Virus record (IMG/VR): IMGVR_UViG_3300025759_000085
Span: 1-64,000 of that record
Source: a virus
Direction: 5' to 3' (one strand)
Length of the DNA stretch: 64,000 nucleotides
Numbering within the stretch: position 1 is the stretch's first letter; each line of letters begins with the position of its first letter. Both the position numbers and the translations under genes were made by a program. The notes under the pieces are model-generated. The model searched no databases. It worked only from the letters and a program-made list of their open reading frames with translations, and was not told the origin of the DNA. Shown here one piece after another: positions 21,501 through 27,397 of the stretch.

Positions 21501-24500
21501 GATGCAGAAACTAAGTTAGACAGCGCCGCCACATCTAAACAAATTGATGACGCGAACACACTAATTGATGCTGCAGAAAAAGATATTAAAGAGCTAACAA
21601 CTGCGCTAGATACAGAAAAAGGTAAGGTAACTAAAGCGCAAACTGATATAAATGCAATACAAACATCACTTACCAAGAAAGCAGCGCAAACTGATTTAGA
21701 TAGTGCTAAAGACAGAATTACCGACGCTGAAGCTGAGGTAGATACTCTACAAACTGATTTACAAACTGAACAGGGTAAAGTTTCACAGCTACAAACTGAT
21801 TTGACGGCAGCTACTGGTAGATTAACTACTGCAGAAACTGCGTTAAAAACTTTACAAGAATCAGGCGCAGCTACACAAACTGATTTAGATACAGCAGAAG
21901 CTGATATAAAAATTGAACAGGATAATGTAGATAAGCTACAAACTGATTTGTCTTCAGCTACTGGCAGAGTATCTACTCTAGAAACCGACCTGACCGCAGC
22001 TACTACTAGGTTAAGCACTGCTGAAGAAAACATAACTAGCCTACAAGGCGCGTTAGGAAGACTTTCCAGCGCTGAATTGAGCTTAGCTCAAGCACAATTA
22101 GATCTTGGCAACGCTGCTACAAAAGAAGAATTAGAAACTGCTAAGCAAAGATTAAGCACGGCTGAAACTAGTATATCCACCATAACCGGTGACATCACGA
22201 ATTTACAGACTCTAGTAGGTACAAAAGCCAGCACGGAAGATTTAGAGGCCGCTAAACTAAGATTAGCTACTGCAGAGGGTAAAGTAGAAACTCTAGAAAG
22301 TGAAATGAATGCCGCTGAGCAGAGGCTGGATAAGGCAGAAACTGATGTTGAAAATCTAGATGAAACTTTAACAAATACTACAAACGCGCTAACAACCGCT
22401 ACTGACAGAGTATCCACATTAGAAACTGATTTACAAACTGAACAGGGTAAAGTTTCTACGCTGCAAACTGATTTGACCGCAGCTACTACTAGGTTAAGCA
22501 CTGCTGAAGGTAAATTAACAACCTTACAAAATACAAGTGCTACTAAAGAACAACTCGACGCAGCAAAAGCTGATATACAAACTGAACAGGATAATGTAGA
22601 TAAGTTACAAACTGATTTGGGTGCTGCGCAGACAAATATAACTAACCTACAGTCTGACTTAGAAATTGAGAAAGGTAAAGTAACTACCGCGCAAGGTGAT
22701 ATTTCTACTCTACAAACTGATTTGACCGCAGCTACTGGTAGATTAACTACTGCTGAAGATAACGTTACTAATTTACGACTAGACTTATCAACTGCTGAAA
22801 CTAACCTATCCGAAGCTCAAAACGATATTGCGAAAATACAGACATCTTTATCCGGAACACAAGATGATTTAGATAAGGCTGTAACTAGAGTTACTGACGC
22901 TGAACTCGAGATAGATACTTTACAGTCTGACTTAGAAACTGAACAGAATAATGTAGATAAAGCTCAAACAGACATTACTAATCTACGAACTGATTTGACT
23001 GCTGCTGAAACTAGATTAACCACTGCTGAAAGTGAGTTAACGGCTTTACAAGGATCAGGTGCAGCTACACAAGCTGATTTAGATAAAGCAGAGACGGCAG
23101 TAAAACAAGCACAAACAGATGTTGATACCATTAAAGGAAGGTTAACTAGCGCTGAAGGAAGATTAAATACTGCAGAAGACAATATTACTTCCCTAACTGG
23201 ACGCATCACTAGTGCGGAGAGCGATTTAACTACTGCAAAAGATGATCTTACAAATTTACAGACAGAAGTAGGTAAGAAAGCAGCGCAAACTGATTTAGAT
23301 AATGCTAAATCTAGAATTGCCAACGCTGAAACTAATATAACCAATCTACAAACTGATTTACAAACTGAACAGGGTAATGTAGATACGCTACAAACTGATT
23401 TAGAAGCTGCTGAAACTAGACTGACTACTGCAGAAGCTGCGTTAGTAACTTTACAAGGATCAGGTGCAGCTACACAAGCTGATTTAGATAAAGCAGAAGC
23501 TGATATACAAACTGAACAGGGTAAAGTTTCTACTCTGCAAACTGATTTGACTGCAGCTACTGGCAGAGTATCTACTCTAGAAACTAATTTAGAAACGGCT
23601 ACTAACAATTTAGCACAGGCACAAGAACAACTACTTGAAATAACGACTTCGTTAGGTACAAAAGCCGAACAAGCTGACCTAGTGCTTGCCCAAGGAAGAT
23701 TAACTGACGCTGAGACTAAAGTAGGTCAGCTACAAACTGATTTGACTGCAGCTACCACCAGATTGACTACTGCAGAGAATAATTATGCTTCATTGCTAGA
23801 AACCGGCACGGCTACACAAGGCGATCTAGACACGGCTGAAATAGCCATAGAAATTGCAAAAGGCGACATTAGTGATTTAGAAACTGCCTTAGAAACTGAG
23901 CAAGGTAAAGTAACTGCCGCCCAACAAGATATTACTACCCTACAAGCTGATGTTGCAACTAAAGCTGCGCAGACTGATTTAGAAGCGGCTGAAACTAGAC
24001 TGACTACTGCAGAAGCTACGTTACTATCTTTACAAGAATCAGGTACAGCTACACAGGCGGATCTAGACAAAGCAGAGGAGGCAGTAGCACAAGCACAAAC
24101 AGATGTTACTAATCTAAGAACTGATTTGGGTACTGCGCAAACAGATATTACTACCCTACAAGCTGATGTTGCAACTAAAGCTGCGCAGACTGATTTAGAA
24201 GCTGCTGAAACTAGATTAACCACTGCAGAAAATAATTATGCTTCATTGCTAGAAAGCGGTACAGCTACACAGGCGGATCTAGACAAAGCAGAGGAGGCAG
24301 TAGCACAAGCACAAACAGATGTTACTAATCTAAGAACTGATTTAGGTACTGCCCAACAAGATATTACTACGCTACAAGCTGATGTTGCAACTAAAGCTGC
24401 GCAGACTGATTTAGAAGCTGCTGAAACTAGATTAACCACTGCAGAAAATAATTATGCTTCATTGCTAGAAAGCGGTACTGCTACACAGGCGGATCTAGAC

Positions 24501-25469
24501 AAAGCAGAGGAGGCAGTAGCACAAGCACAAACAGATGTTACTAATCTAAGAACTGATTTAGGTACTGCCCAACAAGATATTACTACCCTACAAGCTGATG
24601 TTGCAACTAAAGCTGCTCAAGACACAGTAGACACATTGCAAACTGATTTGACTGCAGCTACTGATAGATTGGCTACTGCAGAGAATAATTATAGTTCATT
24701 ACTGGAAAGCGGCACAGCTACACAGGCGGATCTAGATACGGCTGAGGACGCTATTACTACAGCTCAGACGGATATTAAAAATATTCAAGGGCAATTGCAG
24801 GATTTGGCTACTCGAGGAGACATAGAATCGGTTAGCGGAGAGATACAAGTATTAGCCAACTTAATAGGAAAACCTGCTAACGAATTAACACAAGAAGAAG
24901 TTAATCTAGCAGAATCGTATTTAGAAGCTGCGACGGATGAATATAATGCGTTGTATGATGTTAATAATGATGGTACATTTGACAGTGAAGACATAAGATT
25001 TATGCAGGATGTGGTAGATACTGGAGATTATTCTACCATTGCGGATTCTCAGTTTACTCCTGCCACGGGGTTATTTGCAGAACAAGAACAAGCTGAATTG
25101 GAGTTTGAACAGCAATTAGAGCAGCAACGCCAACAAAATTTAGAAGCGCAGCTAAACATGCAAACTGAATTCCAAAACATGTTAACCGCGCAAACAGAAG
25201 AAAGACAGCGTGAAGAGTTGGTTAGAGCCATGCAACAAGAGCGTAAGGTTACGGAACAACAAGCACCGCTAACCAACATAGATTACATATATGATTTCGC
25301 TGGCGATAATGTGTTCGCTACTGACCAGCAAAAAGGGTTTTATGAAAGTGCTTCTATGTATGGAGATAACTTTTTAAATGATATAATACTGCCACAACAA
25401 AGGCGTGCGAAAGGTGGTATGATTAAAGATAAGACTGACGAAATACTTAAAATTATTGGAGATAAGTAA
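9561..25469 (+). CDS. Giant 5,302-residue virion-type protein with Ca-binding and coiled-coil repeats
   Basis: An uninterrupted 15.9-kb gene, a quarter of the window. The visible order is as follows. EF-hand/dockerin-like loops lie at about residues 201, 264, 324, 463 and 502 (DFDGDGKLTQSD, DFDANGVVDALSDG, DLDGNGVSDALTDG). Six thrombospondin-type-3-like repeats lie at about 629-770. A long mixed helical body with a few Gly/Ala-rich hydrophobic stretches (about 1340-1400, 2560-2640) follows. Another dockerin-like loop lies near 3254. About 1,650 residues of coiled coil span 3440-5094, then one more loop near 5131 (DVNNDGTFDSED), a Gln/Glu-rich helix (5174-5233), and a basic RRAKGGMIK tail. No enzyme motif is recognised. 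Its position between the S74 fibre and gp14/gp15-type proteins suggests a virion protein, either an ejected internal protein or a long appendage. The function is unknown. Confidence 0.8.
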   Translation: MAFTGNTAQEFVTAIKDVIVDPVTGLQKPSGMLIIDAIKEAFPTELHELAYEFVLTGTDMQALLFFKERNPDEWTDDAQAQLDAIFTPNTLYNVIKKAVDNKTDRGQDDYSSRRRKIGNAISDVEDYLNTVESGQEPSLLSNIYYPTGFEENPADFSDEQVQRYEGVYLPSQWTGLSSRNIQQILDNGVENYGSIPTIHYDFDGDGKLTQSDVDNAARWEARYKEITGERYDPKITGFSTSDPETTEAEVPDNEGFGTAVNLLDFDANGVVDALSDGVLYLRYLFGLRGEQLFPGAVAEDATRSTEEILAYLEDEDSPIRAFLDLDGNGVSDALTDGVLLLRHAFGLTGSMLTSGASAKNSPLTEPEVEAKIKEMITLLPKKDIDGNYFVVDKEGTRKIIGASGKIVDAPDSDSDPVFWDGASSQAIMEAAGNPEINLHTRAAYKRYAESLGLSLEEFMAQYDYTGDGEVNIGDVLNVQKYELGTQTQEPGWDFDNYKEFRLDRDEDGVDDDNDYFPDDPLYQREQQYFEVLDENRTKSDAIYAAIDFLNNKDKSNQTLYIQGLQSLSTEEKALVEQIRKLPQYVQGLYRRRNKVITDADRELFFNLVQTTPDNDVFSEYKLTPPAITDYDPDSDGDGVVDSEDAFPNNPRETADSDGDGFGDNNDAFPNDPNETLDSDGDSYGDNADAFPTDPNEWVDTDKDGVGNNTDEFPQDPNESVDTDNDGVGNNADYDINNPDIKSEEDYLDTIDTDEDGTPDYKDFLPSDPKYQTKEQQDKQFDMNRFADDNSRAFIGVYNIERYKEHMGDSLGTYDFSDPKLQKFLKWKNAYVKNWRKLSRDKGNYPRFGVDTAAAKALREWLMDNTESYSTRQGKNKTIYHYDEEAKFFKAFLAAEGDFFMEGRVSEREAMQDAVMEWQLDGAPDEYMQILNTQGLVIPESLGGVADVVERHATARKVREEQLNMLFDAMENAWETAGSFFSPDSGMGGSMRHMELAWGPVYQEGGDLAIGERVTGPDDPRGEGRVIELDGPFEYAPEKLEPFNDLLPNPATRRDWQNMGLGKFINDFVDKYGEEEFVKFATEYKDLINDPLNLNSGENAVTHSSGASGIEHTWANGTGGPILKFLEEDYKDEEINKWKEVPRITEDEEIIIDRYTEATEEVLLSIESGTTAFDREIAVNLGGALRLGDAWAGRKESQKYKELLAEGGEEYAEEEYTKLWLASIPDYEVDAYIELPNAFQPETIQTNMGWDTNRLYMKMPGDDDITFGKYGDWVTPMYLNDATVRNSFANVSEDSAFPHGAGNGAGYFVDIGTESQVGDYTMIWVQLNDSPSTLEKILDDLGPLKAIVQIGLTIFGGPAGAKLALDIELATIALKVLDGQTLHGEDWASLAISGLVKLGKITMPVPEEVAKAEAAARGLAEGSKAYVDYMNVAQSGIGIAGMNYSQTITVLRAAGAGNLEDAILPVLVDFGDDWIKGGLSALGASDEFISNMTKEQFAAINGVVEKMARGDDFDEAILGETIDFLGDYLGDLYTGSETQNKLRTFFEGMENDIKNMMRVAQEFMGDSDLANLGDYLLGQVEQIPFGDILATINEDFEATMAKLQKVLDESELVQGIDKYVIDNIDKAIDSFVVPVIAKGKLMYEDLPDGVKNQIEKLDEDLEKYVGAANSQLDPAIKEAVKVGLVQELLGQGGTLQSKAQIVSAFTRELITVEQLKKMDATTVDILTAPVAAAGIRAALNTVLQGNPNAGDNALRAMAATAENAIRTSVEGGTFPSDFKNYMDNVSGNFDIVVAKRSELDDIQKEGDQLSIDMENAEKVLADLKKQRTDLLAAANAPDATEDDQRALAELQQDPNYNAALAEATNEIVKISTEIKNLDAKENALADEYETLRDDLGLQSQFDPAVKKFNGDVMQIIMEANAPEVINNPEGYRQLNGLGPDVDVIQHYLSEGIFNGAPTTAEEYNGRVDAGVDTIYTAVITESGIDDSKLTSGERLSIRNQIKHTIVTNRNLDDAGTLTDLQYVERIAGDDLTIDVNASTGEISIVSSTLVLSDLDGAVLAGINNAYVTEDGQPAGFTNLEQVENRIKAREYVANETDLLSYTGIPLQFDTPEEQEQFFQTLIKDGQVRVINDAGEYTWTTPPSSIQLDVDTQSVNSVPQTQAATTLNDLVNTDPDAYLSILGGMDNQSAMDAVNSYLESAGMPPLTPTNILGVPIEGIPKDEDMPWIVRTAKRYLDWKQQDVTELQDKIKEIEDIPEDERSWWQNNRLGVYKNQLEYGIDAVDDAAKFVSTSAAFFGYGNTAFRSLAVSDEVIAAQMEGEKAYRDKLVELAIENDIVDSDVNFYTDVQLFASAPWAQSFVYMMENEHPDLYEEARLAGVKHTETLYKDIGLESITNNEFSNTVDMLIDVSEGYLSSTYTDERDAMYARMNEAEGQGAWANVKAVFGAAVEFPTMFYKEVVREELAEIGWEVLIARGAGRVVKEFSPDIAKDITLKIGITGDASVEFGSTWSEAESTIRNTLENANIQSQNAGGPILYTEDEIDYHSVKGAYDAATTTVAIMAGTNKFTFKLDRQILGESASEVIELTGDKMLRVGNLVGTSLAEGAGEFFTEGGGALVTSSYLYGLGFTDIDPLGEAARSGTLGFIAGTTTSATVMGLSTPLNDVFGGDSNDPIANTLVTQYEPLKVAIENKDVLTTNALLTDIGVSSMDFPQVYNAVMNTVDDENYVTVLEAERAYEYIGFEPSGSDIEVALTMQDQFSAPGLTVNLSDRLTDYVVDSYGEDKLGTGRTTAQNYDIIKHLEDMRDGIVPLDATFIDAQTGESTLTQDVIDAYVAGLPLREQSLLAQYNEDNHVPTNIVEELGGSLMTQAEIDKINTAIADLQARPDSPTAQEVLEILLADTSISGIPNQVKNLVDAAFQDATAQANFAAAVVQKLVDDGSLETLATGEVSEALGSSVEGDESGIYLLLKNLSADIASGDSDAATNLANAVEALNTALTNQGVADANARAAITDLLGSNEAGKESGIFKVLKELDAGQTTTDQAVASVEAAYKAANTAQDTTIASLATNLGSPATDEKKASGVYLVIETAIAAESSAREEILGDYTDIAAFETALNSTMDEKVSALKTTIGVPGEYKINADGTIKYKANGDPDWKTAPTGHFLDVYNASKLEGIEREAALLAVQTKLDADIASARGLATSEATRVKDEIINTYFPAAPSINPEDNAIIQRINYMQSILADGPVPNRNDPRYDPVADFNENGYIGVGDVDNLYKSLGAEQRTRVRDYMVFLDGDTLLGQLRKTQLDADMQFNTFDNKLTLAVDSINNTITNDVLNQIGKSAEDNDGTATGLYARIEAGDSDILTTLGAIGEDGSGILRDLELAGLSINQIQQFLDDNIGKPAENNNGTATGLFAAAKQNADAITGLTSDIATINRTLSRTASQSALNSTNQRLSTAETDIDNLQSDLKTEQGKVTTAQGDISTLQTDLTAATTRLTTAEGNVSTLQSDLQTEQGKVTTAQGDISTLQTDLTAATNTLTTVVDNYASLVESGAATQADLDKAEEAVVQAQTDISNLRIDLTSAESSLTTAQGNISTLQTNLGLEQSKVATAQGDIDDLEDDLTEATTRLTTAETNITTINGNISTLQNDVSGMKTTIAQLENDIASKASTADLTAALTRVSSAENDIGTLETEMDAAEGRLLTAENNITTIEGDLQTEQGKVSTLQTDLTAATGRVSTLETNLQTEQGKVSTLQTDLQTEQGKVSTLQTDLSSATGRVSTLETDLTAATTRLSTAEGKLTTLQNTSATKEQLDAAKADIKTEQDNVDKLQTDLQTEQGKVSTLQTDLTAATGRVSTLETNLQTEQGKVSTLQTDLQTEQGKVSQLQIDLSNANSKVTKLQTDLNNAVARVTTAEDDIDTLETEMDAAEGRLDTAETTLDTVQTSLGQKASVESLNNATTRLTTAEGKVSTLEQEMDAAEGRLADAETKLDSAATSKQIDDANTLIDAAEKDIKELTTALDTEKGKVTKAQTDINAIQTSLTKKAAQTDLDSAKDRITDAEAEVDTLQTDLQTEQGKVSQLQTDLTAATGRLTTAETALKTLQESGAATQTDLDTAEADIKIEQDNVDKLQTDLSSATGRVSTLETDLTAATTRLSTAEENITSLQGALGRLSSAELSLAQAQLDLGNAATKEELETAKQRLSTAETSISTITGDITNLQTLVGTKASTEDLEAAKLRLATAEGKVETLESEMNAAEQRLDKAETDVENLDETLTNTTNALTTATDRVSTLETDLQTEQGKVSTLQTDLTAATTRLSTAEGKLTTLQNTSATKEQLDAAKADIQTEQDNVDKLQTDLGAAQTNITNLQSDLEIEKGKVTTAQGDISTLQTDLTAATGRLTTAEDNVTNLRLDLSTAETNLSEAQNDIAKIQTSLSGTQDDLDKAVTRVTDAELEIDTLQSDLETEQNNVDKAQTDITNLRTDLTAAETRLTTAESELTALQGSGAATQADLDKAETAVKQAQTDVDTIKGRLTSAEGRLNTAEDNITSLTGRITSAESDLTTAKDDLTNLQTEVGKKAAQTDLDNAKSRIANAETNITNLQTDLQTEQGNVDTLQTDLEAAETRLTTAEAALVTLQGSGAATQADLDKAEADIQTEQGKVSTLQTDLTAATGRVSTLETNLETATNNLAQAQEQLLEITTSLGTKAEQADLVLAQGRLTDAETKVGQLQTDLTAATTRLTTAENNYASLLETGTATQGDLDTAEIAIEIAKGDISDLETALETEQGKVTAAQQDITTLQADVATKAAQTDLEAAETRLTTAEATLLSLQESGTATQADLDKAEEAVAQAQTDVTNLRTDLGTAQTDITTLQADVATKAAQTDLEAAETRLTTAENNYASLLESGTATQADLDKAEEAVAQAQTDVTNLRTDLGTAQQDITTLQADVATKAAQTDLEAAETRLTTAENNYASLLESGTATQADLDKAEEAVAQAQTDVTNLRTDLGTAQQDITTLQADVATKAAQDTVDTLQTDLTAATDRLATAENNYSSLLESGTATQADLDTAEDAITTAQTDIKNIQGQLQDLATRGDIESVSGEIQVLANLIGKPANELTQEEVNLAESYLEAATDEYNALYDVNNDGTFDSEDIRFMQDVVDTGDYSTIADSQFTPATGLFAEQEQAELEFEQQLEQQRQQNLEAQLNMQTEFQNMLTAQTEERQREELVRAMQQERKVTEQQAPLTNIDYIYDFAGDNVFATDQQKGFYESASMYGDNFLNDIILPQQRRAKGGMIKDKTDEILKIIGDK
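11445..11866 (+). repeat. Thrombospondin-3-like Ca-binding repeats within the giant gene
   Basis: Six units of about 66 bp (22 residues) encode D-S/T-D-x-D-G-x-x-D...D-A-F-P-x-D-P-N-E. Acidic residues at positions 1, 3, 5 and 9 form calcium-binding loops as in thrombospondin type 3 / OmpA-linked repeats. The last two units are divergent. Such arrays are usual in secreted bacterial proteins and uncommon in phage virion proteins. Confidence 0.8.
19880..24840 (+). repeat. Coiled-coil repeat region of the giant gene
   Basis: About 5 kb of degenerate repeats encode heptad-patterned helices. Recurrent phrases include LQTDLTAATGRVSTLET, QTEQGKVSTLQTDL and TTAENNYASLLESG. The basic register is 14 residues (42 bp), with higher-order duplications. 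Nearly every segment starts with a hydrophobic/Thr residue and carries Asp, Glu, Gln and Ala at outer positions. A rod of this length would be some hundreds of nanometres if fully extended as one coil, so it probably folds back or trimerises. Confidence 0.85.
24057..24616 (+). repeat. 216-bp tandem duplication inside the coiled coil
   Basis: Near-identical units start at 24057, 24273 and 24489, exactly 216 bp (72 codons) apart. The third copy diverges after about 24616, and a partial relative starts at 24726 (237 bp later). The copies differ by only scattered bases, which points to recent unequal recombination or replication slippage, always in multiples of three. Confidence 0.85.
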
Positions 25470-27397
25470 TGTCAACGTATTTAGGTGGTACAGGAGTAGT
25501 CCAAGAGTCCACGGGCGGCGGTTCTAGTGCTGCAGCTGTGCATGGTAATCAAGACAACTCGCTAACTCAAGGTAGTACGGGGCAAAACAATAGTCTTACA
25601 GGCACTATAGGCGACCTGTTAACTAGTATTGGTGGCTCGGTTCTAGATCTTGGCGATGGCATACTAGAACGAATGGGTGATCCCAATGATCCTGTAGGGC
25701 AGCTACTAAACATAGGCGCTGCGTCTATGATAAGCAAATACACACAGCCAAACCGCCCTGAAGTAGGGTATCAGGGTGGTATTGATAGGCTTCAGAAAGT
25801 AAGAAAACGTGTAGATCAAGATAAGGACTATCGCACAGAAGGAAGTAGATCAGGCATATTAACTACTCAAGATCTTACTGGCGACAAGAAAATGATGAAG
25901 GGCGATTTTAGCGACCCGGACAGTTTAGAAGAAATGAGTGATGCTGAACTAAACTCACAGCGTTTTGGGGGAGATCGCTATAAGCGCGGGTATGAACGTA
26001 GGCCCGGAGGTAAAGGCAGACGTTACTTTACAGACACCATATACGCTAAACCTGAAGAAGAAAAGTTTACTCCCATGTCCGTAGCTGACGCAGAGAAAAA
26101 ATCTCAGAGACAAAAGCTAGAGATGGAAGGTAAGAGTCCAGAAGAAATCGAATCAATTATGAACCCTGCTCCTGCTGCAGATGATACCAGTGGTATGGCT
26201 ATGGGTGGTAGTGTACGCAAGTATGCTGGTGGGGGTCTAGCCTCTATGCAAAGTGGTCAGTTGTTTAATAATGGTTACTACTTAGGTGGTAAGACTGATG
26301 GCATGGCTGACAAAGTACCTGCACGTATTGATGGTAAGCAAGAAGCACGTTTGAGCGATGGTGAGTTTGTAGTACCTGCAGATGTAGTAAGTCACCTAGG
26401 TAATGGTAACTCTGATGCAGGTGCACAACAGCTACATAATATGATGGATAATGTTCGTACAGCACGCACAGGTAATCCAGAACAAGGTAAACAAATAGAT
26501 CCGCAAAAGTTTATGCCTAAAATGGCTGGCGGTGGCATTGTTGGTTTTTCTGAAGGTGGGCCAACAGGCACATACGATGCTCAAGAAGAAACTCCAGTAG
26601 GTCAGGAGGTAGGGCAGTCGGGAGCACTTGCAAACTGGGCAGGTGATTATGTAACTGACATGCTATCTTATGGTAGGGCAGAAGCTGAAAGTCCGTATGA
26701 AGCATACACTGGCCCGCTAACTGCGGGAACTAGCACTTTGCAAGATCAGGCTATGACCGGTGTTATGGCTCTAAACAACCCACTAAGTAGTAGTTCTGTA
26801 ACCAAACAAATGGGTGCATTTGACCCTAATGATGCAACTAGGTTTATGAACCCTTATGAGCAGAATGTTATTGATCGCACCGCTGCTGATATGCGCAGAC
26901 AAGACCAGATTACTCAGCTACAAAATAGACAAGCGTTAACTAGTGCGGGCGCTTTCGGTGGTTCAAGAGACGCACTACTGCGTGCCGAAGCTGCTAACAA
27001 CCTAACTAGAAGTATCGGTGACATGGCAGCGACACAGCGAGCGCAAGGCTTCACTCAAGCTATGGATAGAGCGCAACAAAACCAACAAAACATTAATCAG
27101 TATGGTTTTGATACCCTAGCAGCACAAATGAATGCAGGTCAAACACAACGTGATATAGCTTCTGAAGGTATAGCTGCGGACTACGGACAGTTTAGAGAAG
27201 AACGTGATTACGACGCTAAGATGGTGCAGTACATGCAGTCATTGCTACAGGGGCTACCAGTTTCGGCTAGGACTACTAGCTACACAGAGCCCAGCGCGTT
27301 AGGAGAGCTTCAGCAAGGACAGGCTGGCATGGAATACTTACTAAAACTTTTCGGGTACCAACAAGATCCCACTAATATAAATACGGAGACTACATAA
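25469..27397 (+). CDS. Internal virion-type protein with glycine motifs
   Basis: A 642-residue protein. The N-terminal half is Gly/Ser-rich, then basic and charged (about 100-230). Two Gly motifs follow: MAMGGSVRKYAGGGLASM (about 248-265) and MAGGGIVGFSEGG (about 352-364). Between them is a conserved block RLSDGEFVVPADVVSHLGNG (about 294-313) that I recall from internal or tail proteins of marine podoviruses. The C-terminal half is helical, Gln/Ala-rich (RQALTSAGAFGGSRDALLRAEAANNL). By position this is the counterpart of T7 gp14-type internal proteins; that equivalence is inference. It starts on the giant gene's stop (TAATG) and ends on the next start. Confidence 0.6.
   Translation: MSTYLGGTGVVQESTGGGSSAAAVHGNQDNSLTQGSTGQNNSLTGTIGDLLTSIGGSVLDLGDGILERMGDPNDPVGQLLNIGAASMISKYTQPNRPEVGYQGGIDRLQKVRKRVDQDKDYRTEGSRSGILTTQDLTGDKKMMKGDFSDPDSLEEMSDAELNSQRFGGDRYKRGYERRPGGKGRRYFTDTIYAKPEEEKFTPMSVADAEKKSQRQKLEMEGKSPEEIESIMNPAPAADDTSGMAMGGSVRKYAGGGLASMQSGQLFNNGYYLGGKTDGMADKVPARIDGKQEARLSDGEFVVPADVVSHLGNGNSDAGAQQLHNMMDNVRTARTGNPEQGKQIDPQKFMPKMAGGGIVGFSEGGPTGTYDAQEETPVGQEVGQSGALANWAGDYVTDMLSYGRAEAESPYEAYTGPLTAGTSTLQDQAMTGVMALNNPLSSSSVTKQMGAFDPNDATRFMNPYEQNVIDRTAADMRRQDQITQLQNRQALTSAGAFGGSRDALLRAEAANNLTRSIGDMAATQRAQGFTQAMDRAQQNQQNINQYGFDTLAAQMNAGQTQRDIASEGIAADYGQFREERDYDAKMVQYMQSLLQGLPVSARTTSYTEPSALGELQQGQAGMEYLLKLFGYQQDPTNINTETT

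Noticed and set aside
20321-24439. Long Val/Ser/Leu-rich antisense frames opposite the coiled-coil region
   Set aside because: They mirror the repetitive sense codons (no stops arise because the sense strand uses few TTA/CTA/TCA codons in that phase). They have no ribosome sites, and composition follows the repeats.
9561-25469. Giant gene as an N4-type virion RNA polymerase
   Set aside because: I looked for the single-subunit RNA polymerase motifs and saw none; the body is helical, repeat-rich and lacks the catalytic Asp/Lys/Tyr pattern. A remote search could still change this.
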